Below, piece after piece: positions 44,820 to 54,228 of a stretch of DNA of 64,000 bases. The position numbers were made by a program, and so were the translations under genes. Under the pieces are notes generated by a model. The model was not told the origin of the DNA. It did not search any database and saw only the letters and a program-made list of their open reading frames with translations. Location of the stretch: assembly GCF_052055485.1 (NCBI RefSeq), contig NZ_CP197171.1:62001-126000 (forward strand). Direction: 5' to 3'. The DNA is from Amphibacillus sp052055485 (lineage in GTDB: Bacteria; Bacillota; Bacilli; Bacillales; Amphibacillaceae). Numbering within the stretch: position 1 is the first letter of the stretch; each line of letters begins with the position of its first letter.

Positions 44820-45812
44820 TTGGCAATAACAATAAAAGATATTGCAGAAAAGGCAGGGGTATCCATTGCAACGGTTTCACGTGTGCTTAATTACGACTCT
44901 ACCCTTTCTGTTACTGATGAAACAAAAAAACGCATTTTTAAAATTGCCGAAGACCTTGATTACAAAAAACGCAAACATAAAGCTAATGCCGCACAACGAA
45001 TTGTTTTTTTACATTGGGGCACGGAAAATGAAGAACTAAACGATATATATTACATGACCATGCGTACAGGGATTGAAGAAAGAGCAGAATTCCACAAAAT
45101 TCAACTTTTGAAATACTTAAAGGAAGATGTTCTTGATATTCCTAAAGATATTGATGGTATTGTTATCGTTGGTCATATATTTGACGAGTATCTAGATCGC
45201 TTGAAGAAAATCACCAATAATATTGTTATTATTGATGCATTCTATGAAGTTGAAGGAATCGATACTGTTCGAACAGATTTTAAGAAAATAACAAAAAAAG
45301 CGGTAGATCATTTTATTAGTACTGGTCATAAGAAAATCGGTTTTATTGGTGGTTACGAAACGTTTCATAACACTGCTGCACCTATTGAGGATAAGAGAGA
45401 AAAGTATTTTCGTTCTTATCTACAGCAGAAGGACATGTTAAATGAGGATTATATTTTCATTGATGACTTCTCCGCAGATAGTGGCTACGAGCAAATGAAA
45501 AAAGCCATTAATACTTTAAAAGATGATCTACCAACTGCTTTCTATACTGGCAGTGATCCAATCGCCATTGGTGCCTTACGAGCTCTTCATGAAGCAAGTA
45601 TTGAGGTCCCTGGTAAGGTCAGTGTAATAGGTATCGATGATATTAGTATTTCAAAGTATGTCTATCCTGCTTTAAGTACAGTGAGAATTGAAACAGAATT
45701 AATGGGGGAAACAGCCATTGATCTAGTTATGGAAAGAATCCTAACGGGGCGAAAAGTAGCTAAAAAAATATATATTGAGTCAACTCTTATAATCAGAGAT
45801 TCATCCCTTTAA
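44820..45812 (+). CDS. LacI/GalR family regulator
   Basis: A 330-residue repressor. The N-terminal helix-turn-helix with hinge reads TIKDIAEKAGVSIATVSRVL (residues 4-23), followed by a periplasmic-binding-like effector domain with TGHKKIGFIGG and SVIGIDDISIS. TTG at 44820 is preferred over the TTG at 44787 since TTAGAGGTGA lies about 6 bases before it. It resembles the regulators of beta-galactosidase genes (GalR/EbgR type). It is divergent from the GH2-GH35 genes and probably senses galactose or a galacto-oligosaccharide. Confidence 0.92.
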   Translation: MAITIKDIAEKAGVSIATVSRVLNYDSTLSVTDETKKRIFKIAEDLDYKKRKHKANAAQRIVFLHWGTENEELNDIYYMTMRTGIEERAEFHKIQLLKYLKEDVLDIPKDIDGIVIVGHIFDEYLDRLKKITNNIVIIDAFYEVEGIDTVRTDFKKITKKAVDHFISTGHKKIGFIGGYETFHNTAAPIEDKREKYFRSYLQQKDMLNEDYIFIDDFSADSGYEQMKKAINTLKDDLPTAFYTGSDPIAIGALRALHEASIEVPGKVSVIGIDDISISKYVYPALSTVRIETELMGETAIDLVMERILTGRKVAKKIYIESTLIIRDSSL

Positions 45813-45869
45813 GAGGAGGTTCAAAAAGTCCGATAAAAATGACAGATCGAAGTACAAAAGAATCTCAAC

Positions 45870-46135
45870 TCACCCTCCCTTACATCCTAGGACTTAGAAA
45901 AAGAAATGCATTCATTCTCGCCTTATCTGAGAACATAAGATTTTATTGATGGTAGAACTAAGTCTATACTCCCGCAAAGGTGTTGGTGCTTTTGTATGTT
46001 CCTACAGAATAGAGGAAGGTTTGTTGAAAATCTTTAAGCCTGTAAGCATGGTATAGCCTTAGTTTTTCTAGCGCTGTGAATACTCGTACTACCATAGTGA
46101 TTGACGCTTACTCGTTCCACTGAAAAAACTTGTGC
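45870..46135. repeat. Degenerate copy of the dispersed repeat
   Basis: Shared pieces with other copies include CATCCTAGGACT, TAAGCATGGTATAGCC and a terminal TTACTCGTTCCACTGAAAA (compare TACTCGTCCCACTGAAGA in copy 1). No gene is found in 45813-46199. Confidence 0.5.
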
Positions 46136-46192
46136 GCGGAAAAATTAACATTAAATGGAATTTCATTTTATATTTCGCCTATCTTGTCAATA

Positions 46193-46241
46193 AGAAAGAG
46201 CCATTCACCATTTTCAGATTACTGAATTTTGTCGGAATGGC
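46193..46241 (-). terminator. Terminator after the FAD lipoprotein gene
   Basis: On the minus strand GCCATTC and GAATGGC pair around an inner AATTCAGTAATCTG stem and are followed by TCTTTCTTA. Confidence 0.75.
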
Positions 46242-46294
46242 CCTTTAGTTAAATTATTTATTCTACCCTAATATCATATAACTATAGTACGTAT

Positions 46295-47812
46295 TTAGTT
46301 TCCAAGCGCATGATTTGCAGCTTGTGTACCTGCTTGACGACCAAATACAACAATTTCAGCTACAGCATTTCCGCCAATTCGGTTTGCACCATGTACACCA
46401 CCAGCAGTTTCACCAGCTGCATACAAGTTAGGAATAGCATTCCCATCTGTATCTAACACTTCTGTATTTGTATTAATTCGTACTCCACCCATTGTATGGT
46501 GAATTCCTGGAGCAATTTGAGAAGCAAAGAATGGTCCTTCATTTAGTTCATAATCCATTGCCGTTGTACGACCATGATCAGCATCTTCTTCATTTTGAAC
46601 GGCCTCATTCCAAGCATCTAAGGTGCTAGCTAATGTCTCTGGGTCCATATCAATTTCAGCAGCTAAATCTTCAATTGTATCAGCTTCAACAATTAATCCT
46701 TCTTCGTCATAGTGATCTACTGCCGGAACTCGTTCTCTTAAAGCAGCATCACCAATTAAATAAGCATAACCGCCTTCTTCTTCCTGAACCCCAGCGGAAA
46801 CAACATCACGCGGTTGCAATTCATCAATAAACCTTTCTCCACTTTGATTCACTAAAATAGCGCCGCTTCCACGAACAGATTCACTAATAAGATAGCTTTT
46901 TTCTTGATGTACAGTAGGATGAACTTGAATATATTCCATGTCTACGACATCTCCACCAACATCTTGAATCATCTGAATACCATCTCCTGTCGCACCTTCA
47001 TGGTTCGTTGTAACGACTCCTTCAAGATCGCTATTGTATTCAGTAATCATGTCATAATTTGCACCAAATCCACCTGTGGCTACGATAACTGCGCCTGCAT
47101 TAACAGTCACATCCTCTGTTTGATCAACCGTTACTTCAACACCAGTAACCTCTCCATTGTCTTCAACTAATCGAGTAACTTCAGAATTTAAGAAAACAGG
47201 GATGTCTCTTTCTTCAAGGTTATCAAATAGCCCATCAACTAAATAACCGCCAACCGGTGAACCATCTGTCGGTCTATGAGCACGTGGTTGACTCATTCCA
47301 CCTGAATAGGATAGTGTACCTAATGTAATACCCATTGAATCTAGCCATTCAATACCTTCTGCAGCGTTTTCTGTCATATACCTTAATAATTCTTGATCAT
47401 TTTCTCCATGACCGCCATCAAGTGTTTCTTCAAAGAATGATTCAGGGTCATCTTCTACTTCTTCAGCTTCTTGAATAGAAGTTCCTGCAGCATTCATCCC
47501 TCCTGATGACTTCAACGTATTCCCACCAACTATTGGCATTTTCTCAAATATAGCAACAGAGGCGCCTGCTTCATAAGCTTCAATGGCAGAAGCCATACCT
47601 CCACCTCCAGCTCCAACGACGACTACATCATAACTTTCCTCCAAATCGTCAATTGTTGCGCCTTCTTGTGTTTCTGTAGCACCTGAATCAACATCTGACT
47701 CCTGTTCCTCTGTTTCTGAATCATCAGCTGCCTCTTCATTTTCTGGGTTATCTTGTACACATCCGCCTAATATGAGGATACTTACAAGTATACCAAACAA
47801 TAGTTTTTTCAT
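46295..47812 (-). CDS. Exported fumarate-reductase-like FAD lipoprotein
   Basis: A 505-residue lipoprotein of the flavocytochrome c/urocanate reductase flavoprotein family. The signal peptide ends in LILGGC (Cys18) and an acidic linker follows to about residue 60. The FAD motif is VVVVGAGGGGMASAIEA; the substrate domain has SGGMNAAGTS and HPTVHQ; the C-terminus has the FAD-closing NLYAAGETAGGVHG and NRIGGNA. It lacks the FMN-binding domain and heme motifs seen in many relatives, so its electron donor is unclear. It may reduce fumarate or a similar acid at the outer membrane face. ATG at 47812 follows AAGGAG; the open frame starts earlier without support. Confidence 0.88.
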   Translation of the reverse strand: MKKLLFGILVSILILGGCVQDNPENEEAADDSETEEQESDVDSGATETQEGATIDDLEESYDVVVVGAGGGGMASAIEAYEAGASVAIFEKMPIVGGNTLKSSGGMNAAGTSIQEAEEVEDDPESFFEETLDGGHGENDQELLRYMTENAAEGIEWLDSMGITLGTLSYSGGMSQPRAHRPTDGSPVGGYLVDGLFDNLEERDIPVFLNSEVTRLVEDNGEVTGVEVTVDQTEDVTVNAGAVIVATGGFGANYDMITEYNSDLEGVVTTNHEGATGDGIQMIQDVGGDVVDMEYIQVHPTVHQEKSYLISESVRGSGAILVNQSGERFIDELQPRDVVSAGVQEEEGGYAYLIGDAALRERVPAVDHYDEEGLIVEADTIEDLAAEIDMDPETLASTLDAWNEAVQNEEDADHGRTTAMDYELNEGPFFASQIAPGIHHTMGGVRINTNTEVLDTDGNAIPNLYAAGETAGGVHGANRIGGNAVAEIVVFGRQAGTQAANHALGN

Positions 47813-48201
47813 GGTGACTTCTCCTTTGTGTTTTATTTCACTAACTATTGTACCTGTTATGATTAAAAAATCAATTATCATTTTAAAAACCATTAATGAA
47901 TAAAAGAATAATAACTATCAGATTGCTCTACAATTCACAATTTAACTAATATATTTAGCGTTTTAATTTTTTTACAGCTGATTTTTAAATTTCAAAACCA
48001 TTGTTTTTATCAAATTTATTTTCTTCTTATCGATTTAAAGATCTCCTGCAAAATATAGAAAATATAAGCCGGCTGGAAACTTATACCTTTTATAATGACT
48101 AATCAATGAATGAAAAATAGAAGCGAAAGAAGTGGTAGCTGAGGAAGGATGTTATAGAAAGTTTTTAATCGGCTTGCTCCCACGAACAGTTTTACCCACA
48201 A
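47813..48201. other. Intergenic region upstream of the FAD lipoprotein gene
   Basis: No gene found. It is AT-rich near the lipoprotein start, where its promoter should lie, and then runs into the deleted IS605-type element. Confidence 0.5.
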
Positions 48202-48567
48202 TTGAACTACTCCACCTTGGTTTCTATACCTGAAGCTGGAGATTCCTGCGAACACCCGTGCAGCCACCAGTTATTTTAGCAGGCTCTATCCGTAGTCCCT
48301 ACGGTGAACGTTTGACTGCTTTATACGACGGGTTCACCACACACCCTACTTTTACTTGGTTTTCGCAGCTTCGGTATGTGTGGATCGGGCAGTGCTTGGA
48401 TATTTTACGTGACAAAACATTTCTTGTCATAACCCTATATAGTCAGTTTTCAAAGAACATTTCGTATAGGGATATTACACCATGCAAACAGGAGTTTTAC
48501 TACAAAAAAAGACGATTCATCTTCACCCCAGCTTACGCTTGAGGATGAAGCCTTCTCGTCCAAAATG
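48202..48567 (-). mobile_element. Internally deleted IS605/IS1341-type element (366 bp)
   Basis: On the minus strand this has the same plan as the TnpB elements but almost no tnpB. It follows TTTAT, has a left-end hairpin (CTTCATCC / GGGTGAAG inside GACGA / TCGTC), and ends with TGTTCGCAGGAATCTCC ... GTAGTTCAA, like the right ends of copies A and B. Just before the right end the codons ACC GTA GGG ACT ACG read TVGTT and then reach a stop, matching the TVGTT at the C-terminus of TnpB. So the right end and the last codons of a different tnpB remain. It could be moved in trans by a TnpA. Confidence 0.8.
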
Positions 48568-48592
48568 ATAAAAAATCATTTATTCATAAATA

Positions 48593-48639
48593 AAAGAGGA
48601 GAGGAAATAGCAAGTTGAATTGAAAATCTCCTCTCCCCC
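48593..48639 (-). terminator. Terminator after gpmA
   Basis: On the minus strand GGGGAGAGGA pairs with TCCTCTCC and is followed by TCTTTTATTTAT. Confidence 0.85.
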
Positions 48640-48652
48640 TAAAAAAGAGTGG

Positions 48653-49321
48653 TCATAAATAATATTTATCAGCAACAGTTAAATCATCATTTAAATCATA
48701 AACAAGAGGTTGTCCAGTAGGGATTTCTAAATCCATAATATCATCATCTGAAATACCCTCAATATGTTTGGCTAAAGCTCGTAAAGAGTTCCCATGTGCC
48801 GCAACAAAAACAATTTTATCATCACGTAAATCGGGTGCGATTTTATCTTCCCAGAATGGTAAAGCACGCTCAAGTGTAACTTTTAAGTTTTCTCCTCCGG
48901 GAATCGTTTTAGGATCTAATAATGCATAGCGACGATCCGTTGTAGGATCAGTCAACGGAGGCAGGACATCATAAGAACGACGCCAAATATGAACTTGCTC
49001 ATCCCCATATTTATCACGTGTTTCCTGCTTGTTCAGCCCTTGTAGTGCACCATAATGACGCTCATTCAAACGCCAAGATTTTACGACTGGAACCCACAAT
49101 TGCTTTGAGTATTCTAAGATGTAATTACATGTTTTGATCGCACGAGTCAATACTGACGTATAGGCGATATCAAACTCAATTCCAGCTTCTTTAACTTTAC
49201 GACCAGCATCGATAGCTTCTTCAACACCTTCAGGAGCTAAGTCAACATCTACCCAACCCGTAAATAGATTTTCTTTATTCCACTCACTCATTCCATGACG
49301 TGCAAAGACTAGTTTTGGCAT
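48653..49321 (-). CDS. gpmA: 2,3-bisphosphoglycerate-dependent phosphoglycerate mutase
   Basis: A 222-residue glycolytic enzyme that interconverts 3- and 2-phosphoglycerate. The phospho-His motif is LVFARHGMSEWN (His9), with LFTGWVDVDL, the proton donor region LNERHYGALQG and the second His in VAAHGNSLRAL. Length is slightly below the 228-250 of many homologues, but the core is complete. Single gene with its own terminator. It has no clear functional link to its neighbours beyond central metabolism. Confidence 0.95.
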   Translation of the reverse strand: MPKLVFARHGMSEWNKENLFTGWVDVDLAPEGVEEAIDAGRKVKEAGIEFDIAYTSVLTRAIKTCNYILEYSKQLWVPVVKSWRLNERHYGALQGLNKQETRDKYGDEQVHIWRRSYDVLPPLTDPTTDRRYALLDPKTIPGGENLKVTLERALPFWEDKIAPDLRDDKIVFVAAHGNSLRALAKHIEGISDDDIMDLEIPTGQPLVYDLNDDLTVADKYYL

Positions 49322-49446
49322 AAATATTCTCCTTTAGCAATCTGTCGTTTCAAGTTTATTATACATCAATTTATAACTCATTTCATAAGTGAGAGCTGAG
49401 TTGCTGTGCAGGTGAAGGAGTTAGAGACTAAGACAAAACTCAGCTA

Positions 49447-49575
49447 AATAAAGCGAAACTTCAATCAGTTGGAGTTGGGCCTACAGGATGTAGGTCATGC
49501 ATATGGTTCCGGTGGGGCGAGTAACCGCAAATGTCTTCGGTGGGACGAGTAATCGCAGCAATGTTGTCAGGTTAA
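49447..49575 (+). repeat. Dispersed GAGTAACCGC repeat, copy 6 (left part)
   Basis: It begins GCGAAACTTCAATCAG, has the CCTACAGGATGTAGG hairpin, and two cores (GGTGGGGCGAGTAACCGCAAA and GGTGGGACGAGTAATCGCA). It ends in CAATGTTGTCAGGTTAA (49559-49575), which recurs inverted at 50175-50191. Confidence 0.75.
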
Positions 49576-49715
49576 CACGACCGCTACGGAAAAACACTAC
49601 GCTTTCCGTGGGCGTGGCTTGAGCTAACTTTGCCAAGCAAAAAATACTTGTCAAAGTGGATCTCAAGCTCACGCTTTTCCCACAGGAGTCTGCGTGTTTT
49701 TCCTTCGCTAGCTGG
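49576..49715. repeat. Palindromic Bacillaceae-type intergenic element 1
   Basis: The ends are related inverted repeats (GCTACGGAAAAACAC and GTGTTTTTCCTTCGCTAGC). The interior has TTTCCGTGGGCGTGGC and CCCACAGGAGTCTGCGTG. I recall similar repeats (CTTTCCGCGGGCG ... CCGCAGGAGTCTCCGTG) in many Bacillaceae intergenic regions; this copy is decayed. Confidence 0.6.
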
Positions 49716-49849
49716 TTTGACTTTCATTTGTATTAAAGTTGATACTCGATTCCATTCCATCATTTTCTTATTTGGATGGAGGAAAATACAAATCAATATA
49801 AACCAAATTAAAATAGGATTCACTCATATAACAGATCCACTTAGGTGAT

Positions 49850-50130
49850 TGGAACGAAAGGGGGTGACTCCAGCGGAAATAAGACAAGGAAAGCTTCGTC
49901 AGCGAGACATCGCACGAAGAAAATCGCCTTTTATTTTCGAAGATGAGTTGAAGATCCACTTTTGTGGCGCATTAGGCTACAAAAGTTAGCTGAAAGCAGG
50001 TTAAGTTCGTCACGTCCTGTGGCAGAGCTTTTGATGGGACGAGTAACCGCAGTCCCAACACCTGCATGATCTACGTCCTATAGACCCCATCTCCGCGGAA
50101 AGCACCGACCCTTAATATTTGAATTTTAGC
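49850..50130. repeat. Palindromic Bacillaceae-type intergenic element 2, mixed with the dispersed repeat
   Basis: It begins TTGGAACGAAAGGGGGTGAC then TCCAGCGGAAATA, like a second well-spread Bacillaceae repeat, and ends TCTCCGCGGAAAGCACCGAC. A GATGGGACGAGTAACCGCAG core of the dispersed repeat (50035-50054) lies inside, so the two families are interleaved. Confidence 0.55.
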
Positions 50131-50174
50131 GTGCTATTTATCATTCTGAAATAGAATTTACTTAATCGATTTTA

Positions 50175-50292
50175 TTAACCTGACAACATTGGTAATCGCA
50201 GTGTAAAGCTCCGTAGTTTTCCTTAGTGCGGTTACTCGCCCCATCAAAACCCGTTGTTGACCCGATTTTTACGGACGGTTATCTGTGATAAG
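50175..50292 (-). repeat. Dispersed GAGTAACCGC repeat, copy 6 (right part)
   Basis: It contains GGTTACTCGCCCCATCAAAA, CCGTTGTTGACCCG and the family end ACGGACGGTTATCTGTGATAA. Together with 49447-49575 it would make one whole copy split by other repeats. Confidence 0.7.
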
Positions 50293-50312
50293 CTATTCTA
50301 AAAAGTAAAATT

Positions 50313-50360
50313 CCCCTTAAGGAACAGCTTTAATTTTAATAGCCAATCCTAAGGGGAGTA
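50313..50360 (-). terminator. Terminator after the GH30 surface enzyme gene
   Basis: On the minus strand CCCCTTAGGA pairs with CCTTAAGGGG and is followed by AATTTTACTTTTT. Confidence 0.8.
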
Positions 50361-50406
50361 AATAATCATCTAAACTTATAGATGCGGTTCATTGCTTAAA
50401 CGAAAT

Positions 50407-53400
50407 TTATTTTTTTAATAAGTGTGATGTCTTTGAAAATCCATAAATACCAACCGCTACTAATACCATTAATAAGCCTAAAGTGATCCAATTATAAGTG
50501 TTTGTGGCTGTGTCCGGTAATTCCTCACCATTTGTGGATTCAACAGGATCTTTAGGATCCTCAGCTTCTTCATCATTATCACCTAATGGATCATCAGTAT
50601 CCCTATCTGCTACTTTTTGTAAGTTTTCTACTGCTGTTTGTAGTGCCTTTAATATTTCATCAACATCTTGTTGAGTTGCCTCATCATCTGCTAATACGTC
50701 TTCTGCTTTGGCTAGTACAGTCGCTAACGATGCCCAGCTTTCTTCTGTGTATTGTTTGGCATCTAATTTTTGAATTCTTTTCACTTCTGCAGCTAAGCTT
50801 GATTTGTCTACTTTTGAATCTTCTGATTCTTCTGCCTCTTCTAACCCCTGAACAGCAGATTTTAACGCTGCTAATGCGTCTTCTACTTCCGCTTCTGTTG
50901 CCTCGTCATCTGCTAATACGCCTTCTGCTTTGGCTAGTGCTGACGTTAACAATGCCCAGCTTTCTTCTGTGTATTGATCAGCATCTAATGCTCGAATTCT
51001 TTTCACTTCTGCAGCTAGCACCGACTTATTTACTTCTTGTTCTGCCACACTAAAGTCAATTGTGTATGTTTCTTTTACCGTTTCATCTTCTGATATAACA
51101 GTGATTACTGCCTTATCCGTTAAAGAAGTTGGTAATTCAATATCATAGTTAGCAAATGGATCTTCGGTTACTACTGAAATTTCTGGTACTTCTGTTGTAT
51201 CAGCAGGAAGCTCAACATGATAGTCAAATGTATCAGATGTAAAATCTTCTAATGCAGTTCCATCTACTAAGATAGATTCTAATAATGCATTATCACCTAA
51301 AGCAGGGTTGTTGCTAAGACCGATAACTTCCATTTCTAAGATTGCTATACATGCATCCGGCATTGCTGTCATTACTGATCTGATTCTAGAAGTATTAATT
51401 TCTGGGAACTCAATACTTACTTCTTTTTCCGTGTCAATCTCCAAGGAAGTATCTGCTATTTTAACCCAGTCTGACTCAACTTCATCCCAGTATTCTAAAT
51501 GCAGTGTTTCAGGGGGTCTAGTACCACCATGATCATCATAAAACGTGAAATCAACTCCATAAAGCGTTTTTTCTTCCCCAAAGTCAATTTCAACCCAGTC
51601 TTCTGACCGCCATTCATCAGCATCCCAGTTAGTCCAGCGCTCATCGTATTTACCATCATTAATATTTTCTACTGGATCCCACCTACCGGAAAAGGAAGCC
51701 TTAGCTTCAGGATAGTCAGAGCCATCTGTATTCAGAGCAATATTTTCAATTGAAGGTTCTGTAACTTTAATATAGGCTTCTGCATCAATATCGGTATGAT
51801 CAACTGAACCTGTTATAGTGAAAGAACCTAAGGTCTCATAAAGTGCAGGATCAATATCCTCCCACTCTACAGGTAAAACAATCTTTTTACCCACATTAAG
51901 TTGTGCTGCTACTTCTTCCGGAAGAGTTGGTGCTAAACCGGGTACTGTTTTTACCTGAGTCATAATGATACTTCGTATTTCACTTACATAAATGTCTAAC
52001 TCTGCCTTAATGTTAGTATCTTCAACAGTACCTTCTAGAACAAATATGTTTTCAGAAGCATACTGTTCCTCATCGAGTTCGGCCCATTCTACGAGCTTGG
52101 TATCTGTTTTACCATCCCCATAAACTACTGTAACTTCATCTGGTAAGTCTGGTGCCACTCCTGGAAGTGTCCATACAAATTCCGTTTCAACGCTTTGAAC
52201 ACCTGCTTCTTCTAAATACCATGCTTGATGATTACCAGCATTAGGTCGCCACAAACCAGCGGATACTCCTTCAGCTCTGGATTCATCACCTATCTCAAGT
52301 ACCCTCTTTGCCTCCTTATTGATAAATGAATACTGTCCATTACCATTAGTAGAAAGTATCCATTCTTGAGCTTCTGAGGCTACATCTTCTGCTAAAACAG
52401 CCGTTCCATCATCATTAGTGATGACTTGATCAGTTTTAGCATTGACAATTTTATAAACTTCTTCATGTGTATAACCATCTGTGACTTTTTCAAGCTGCCA
52501 TTCTTGAGCAGTATTACCCCGGTCAACACTATTTTGAACAACACTATCATCAGCAGCATCAAGTGCTAAATCACTATTAACATTAATCAAGTTATATCTA
52601 GTGTCCGGATTTAAAAAACCAGCATCTTCTGACACACCTGACACATTATCAATAACAAATGTGTTGATTGAATTTGGTGCAACAGTTACTGTTAGTGTAT
52701 CATCCTCTATTGATATCTTATCTTTTTGAACAAGATTGTCTATTTCTGATGTCACATAAGGGGTTGCTACATTACCTGCATTCTCAAATCCTGATAAATC
52801 AATATCAATGGTTTGTTCATTTTCACTCCAATTTGTATGGATAACAACAGCTTCGTTACTATCTTTGTCAATTGCAGCTAGAGTCCTATCGTCATCTGTG
52901 TTAATAATCTGGTGACCTGGACGAATGAATTTTGAATAGTTACCCATTGCATAATATTTTTTATTTTTGTAAAACTCAAGTGAATCAAAATCTTCCGGTT
53001 CAAAATCCACATGAATTAAGCCCCAGTTCATATTTTCATTATCTGCATTCATATTTACTTCATCTTCAATCGCCTGCCATAGCACCCATGCTTTGGGTTC
53101 AAGATTGTTAATATCAGTAGTAATTCGGTCTGCTAAGTGAAGAGCCGGTCGAATATCCTCAAAATCTTGTGGAATACCTCCGGGGCCTAAATCAACCTCA
53201 GACATCCACAAACGCTTGTCTTCAAATTTAGCGATATCCCTAATAGCCTTTTCCTGACCCGTTCCATAGGTATGAGTATTCATTTGTCCAATATTAGCTT
53301 TAGTTTCTTCATTATATGCATTCCAATTATTTAGAAACGTACTCGTATTTGTTTCATCCATAGCTGAAACAATTGTATCTACATCTAAGCCATCCAACTG

Positions 53401-54228
53401 ATCTGCCACAGTATTAATAATCTTCGCTTGAGATGATGGACTCCAATGAGAACCTTCTTGTCTCCCACCAGCTGACCAATAATTAGTGTTAGGCTCATTA
53501 ACTGGAGAAAGTGTATTTATTGGTACACCTAATTCATTCTCTAAATGTTCAACAACTTTAGTTAAATAAATAGCAAAGTTCTCATATTGATCTTCTTGTA
53601 AATTATCTTGCGTAGAACTGTCATTTCCTGATGTATATCCACTTTTAGTCATAAAGTAAGGGGCAGAATTAGAAAAAGCCTCAAAAAGGTTTGCTCCTCT
53701 TTCTTGAGCTGCTTTTAACCACCATTGTTGCCCAGCATCTTTTTCCCAGTCCCAATGAGTTGGGTCCTCTGGATTCCACCAATCTTCCTCTTCAGTCCAA
53801 TTTTCAATTTCATCTTCATCTAAATCTTCTGGTGGACCAAACTCATCTGGACGATTCCAGTAACCAGGAACCGCACCGCCTAGACGCATATAGGGTTCTG
53901 TTTCAGGAGCGTCTTCTCCACCAATATTATATCTAGCAATATTAAAGTCTAATCCTTCTTCACCAAATATTGCATCCGCTAATTCCGTCTTTATTTCTTC
54001 TGGCCATGTACCGGTCTGATTACCAAACCATACTAAAGCTGTACCCCAACCTTCAAATGGATCATGCTGATAGCTAGGATCCAACATAATGGTTTTATCT
54101 GCTGTACTCGAACCCCCATTACTGGCTTCTATTATCTCAGTTACAGGTGTAAAAAACCCTAGAAAAAGTACTAAAATAGATAATATTACAATTGATTTTT
54201 TAAAATTTTCCTTAATGACTTTCTTCAA
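50407..54228 (-). CDS. Cell-wall-anchored GH30 endo-beta-1,6-galactanase-like enzyme
   Basis: A 1273-residue surface enzyme. In order: signal peptide (1-35); GH30 catalytic domain (about 45-530) opening FEGWGTALVWFGNQTG, with acid/base Glu245 in SPVNEPN and nucleophile Glu344 in WMSEVDLGP; a ricin-type lectin module (about 540-665); two Ig-like modules of the LPDEVTVVYGDGKTD kind (about 670-830); an F5/8-type binding module (about 835-985); a cadherin-like segment; two FIVAR-type helical repeats (about 1080-1225); and the sorting signal LPDTA with membrane anchor. GH30 subfamily 5 enzymes cut beta-1,6-galactan side chains of arabinogalactan; the opening motif suggests that subfamily. TTG start at 54228 after GAGGTG. 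Confidence 0.82.
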   Translation of the reverse strand: MKKVIKENFKKSIVILSILVLFLGFFTPVTEIIEASNGGSSTADKTIMLDPSYQHDPFEGWGTALVWFGNQTGTWPEEIKTELADAIFGEEGLDFNIARYNIGGEDAPETEPYMRLGGAVPGYWNRPDEFGPPEDLDEDEIENWTEEEDWWNPEDPTHWDWEKDAGQQWWLKAAQERGANLFEAFSNSAPYFMTKSGYTSGNDSSTQDNLQEDQYENFAIYLTKVVEHLENELGVPINTLSPVNEPNTNYWSAGGRQEGSHWSPSSQAKIINTVADQLDGLDVDTIVSAMDETNTSTFLNNWNAYNEETKANIGQMNTHTYGTGQEKAIRDIAKFEDKRLWMSEVDLGPGGIPQDFEDIRPALHLADRITTDINNLEPKAWVLWQAIEDEVNMNADNENMNWGLIHVDFEPEDFDSLEFYKNKKYYAMGNYSKFIRPGHQIINTDDDRTLAAIDKDSNEAVVIHTNWSENEQTIDIDLSGFENAGNVATPYVTSEIDNLVQKDKISIEDDTLTVTVAPNSINTFVIDNVSGVSEDAGFLNPDTRYNLINVNSDLALDAADDSVVQNSVDRGNTAQEWQLEKVTDGYTHEEVYKIVNAKTDQVITNDDGTAVLAEDVASEAQEWILSTNGNGQYSFINKEAKRVLEIGDESRAEGVSAGLWRPNAGNHQAWYLEEAGVQSVETEFVWTLPGVAPDLPDEVTVVYGDGKTDTKLVEWAELDEEQYASENIFVLEGTVEDTNIKAELDIYVSEIRSIIMTQVKTVPGLAPTLPEEVAAQLNVGKKIVLPVEWEDIDPALYETLGSFTITGSVDHTDIDAEAYIKVTEPSIENIALNTDGSDYPEAKASFSGRWDPVENINDGKYDERWTNWDADEWRSEDWVEIDFGEEKTLYGVDFTFYDDHGGTRPPETLHLEYWDEVESDWVKIADTSLEIDTEKEVSIEFPEINTSRIRSVMTAMPDACIAILEMEVIGLSNNPALGDNALLESILVDGTALEDFTSDTFDYHVELPADTTEVPEISVVTEDPFANYDIELPTSLTDKAVITVISEDETVKETYTIDFSVAEQEVNKSVLAAEVKRIRALDADQYTEESWALLTSALAKAEGVLADDEATEAEVEDALAALKSAVQGLEEAEESEDSKVDKSSLAAEVKRIQKLDAKQYTEESWASLATVLAKAEDVLADDEATQQDVDEILKALQTAVENLQKVADRDTDDPLGDNDEEAEDPKDPVESTNGEELPDTATNTYNWITLGLLMVLVAVGIYGFSKTSHLLKK

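Noticed and set aside
48258..48542. A 94-codon plus-strand frame
   Set aside because: It lies antisense within the deleted IS605-type element, whose minus strand carries the meaningful TnpB end.
50586..51053. A 155-codon plus-strand frame opposite the GH30 gene
   Set aside because: It is the antisense of the two FIVAR-type repeats, leucine-rich only by codon mirroring.
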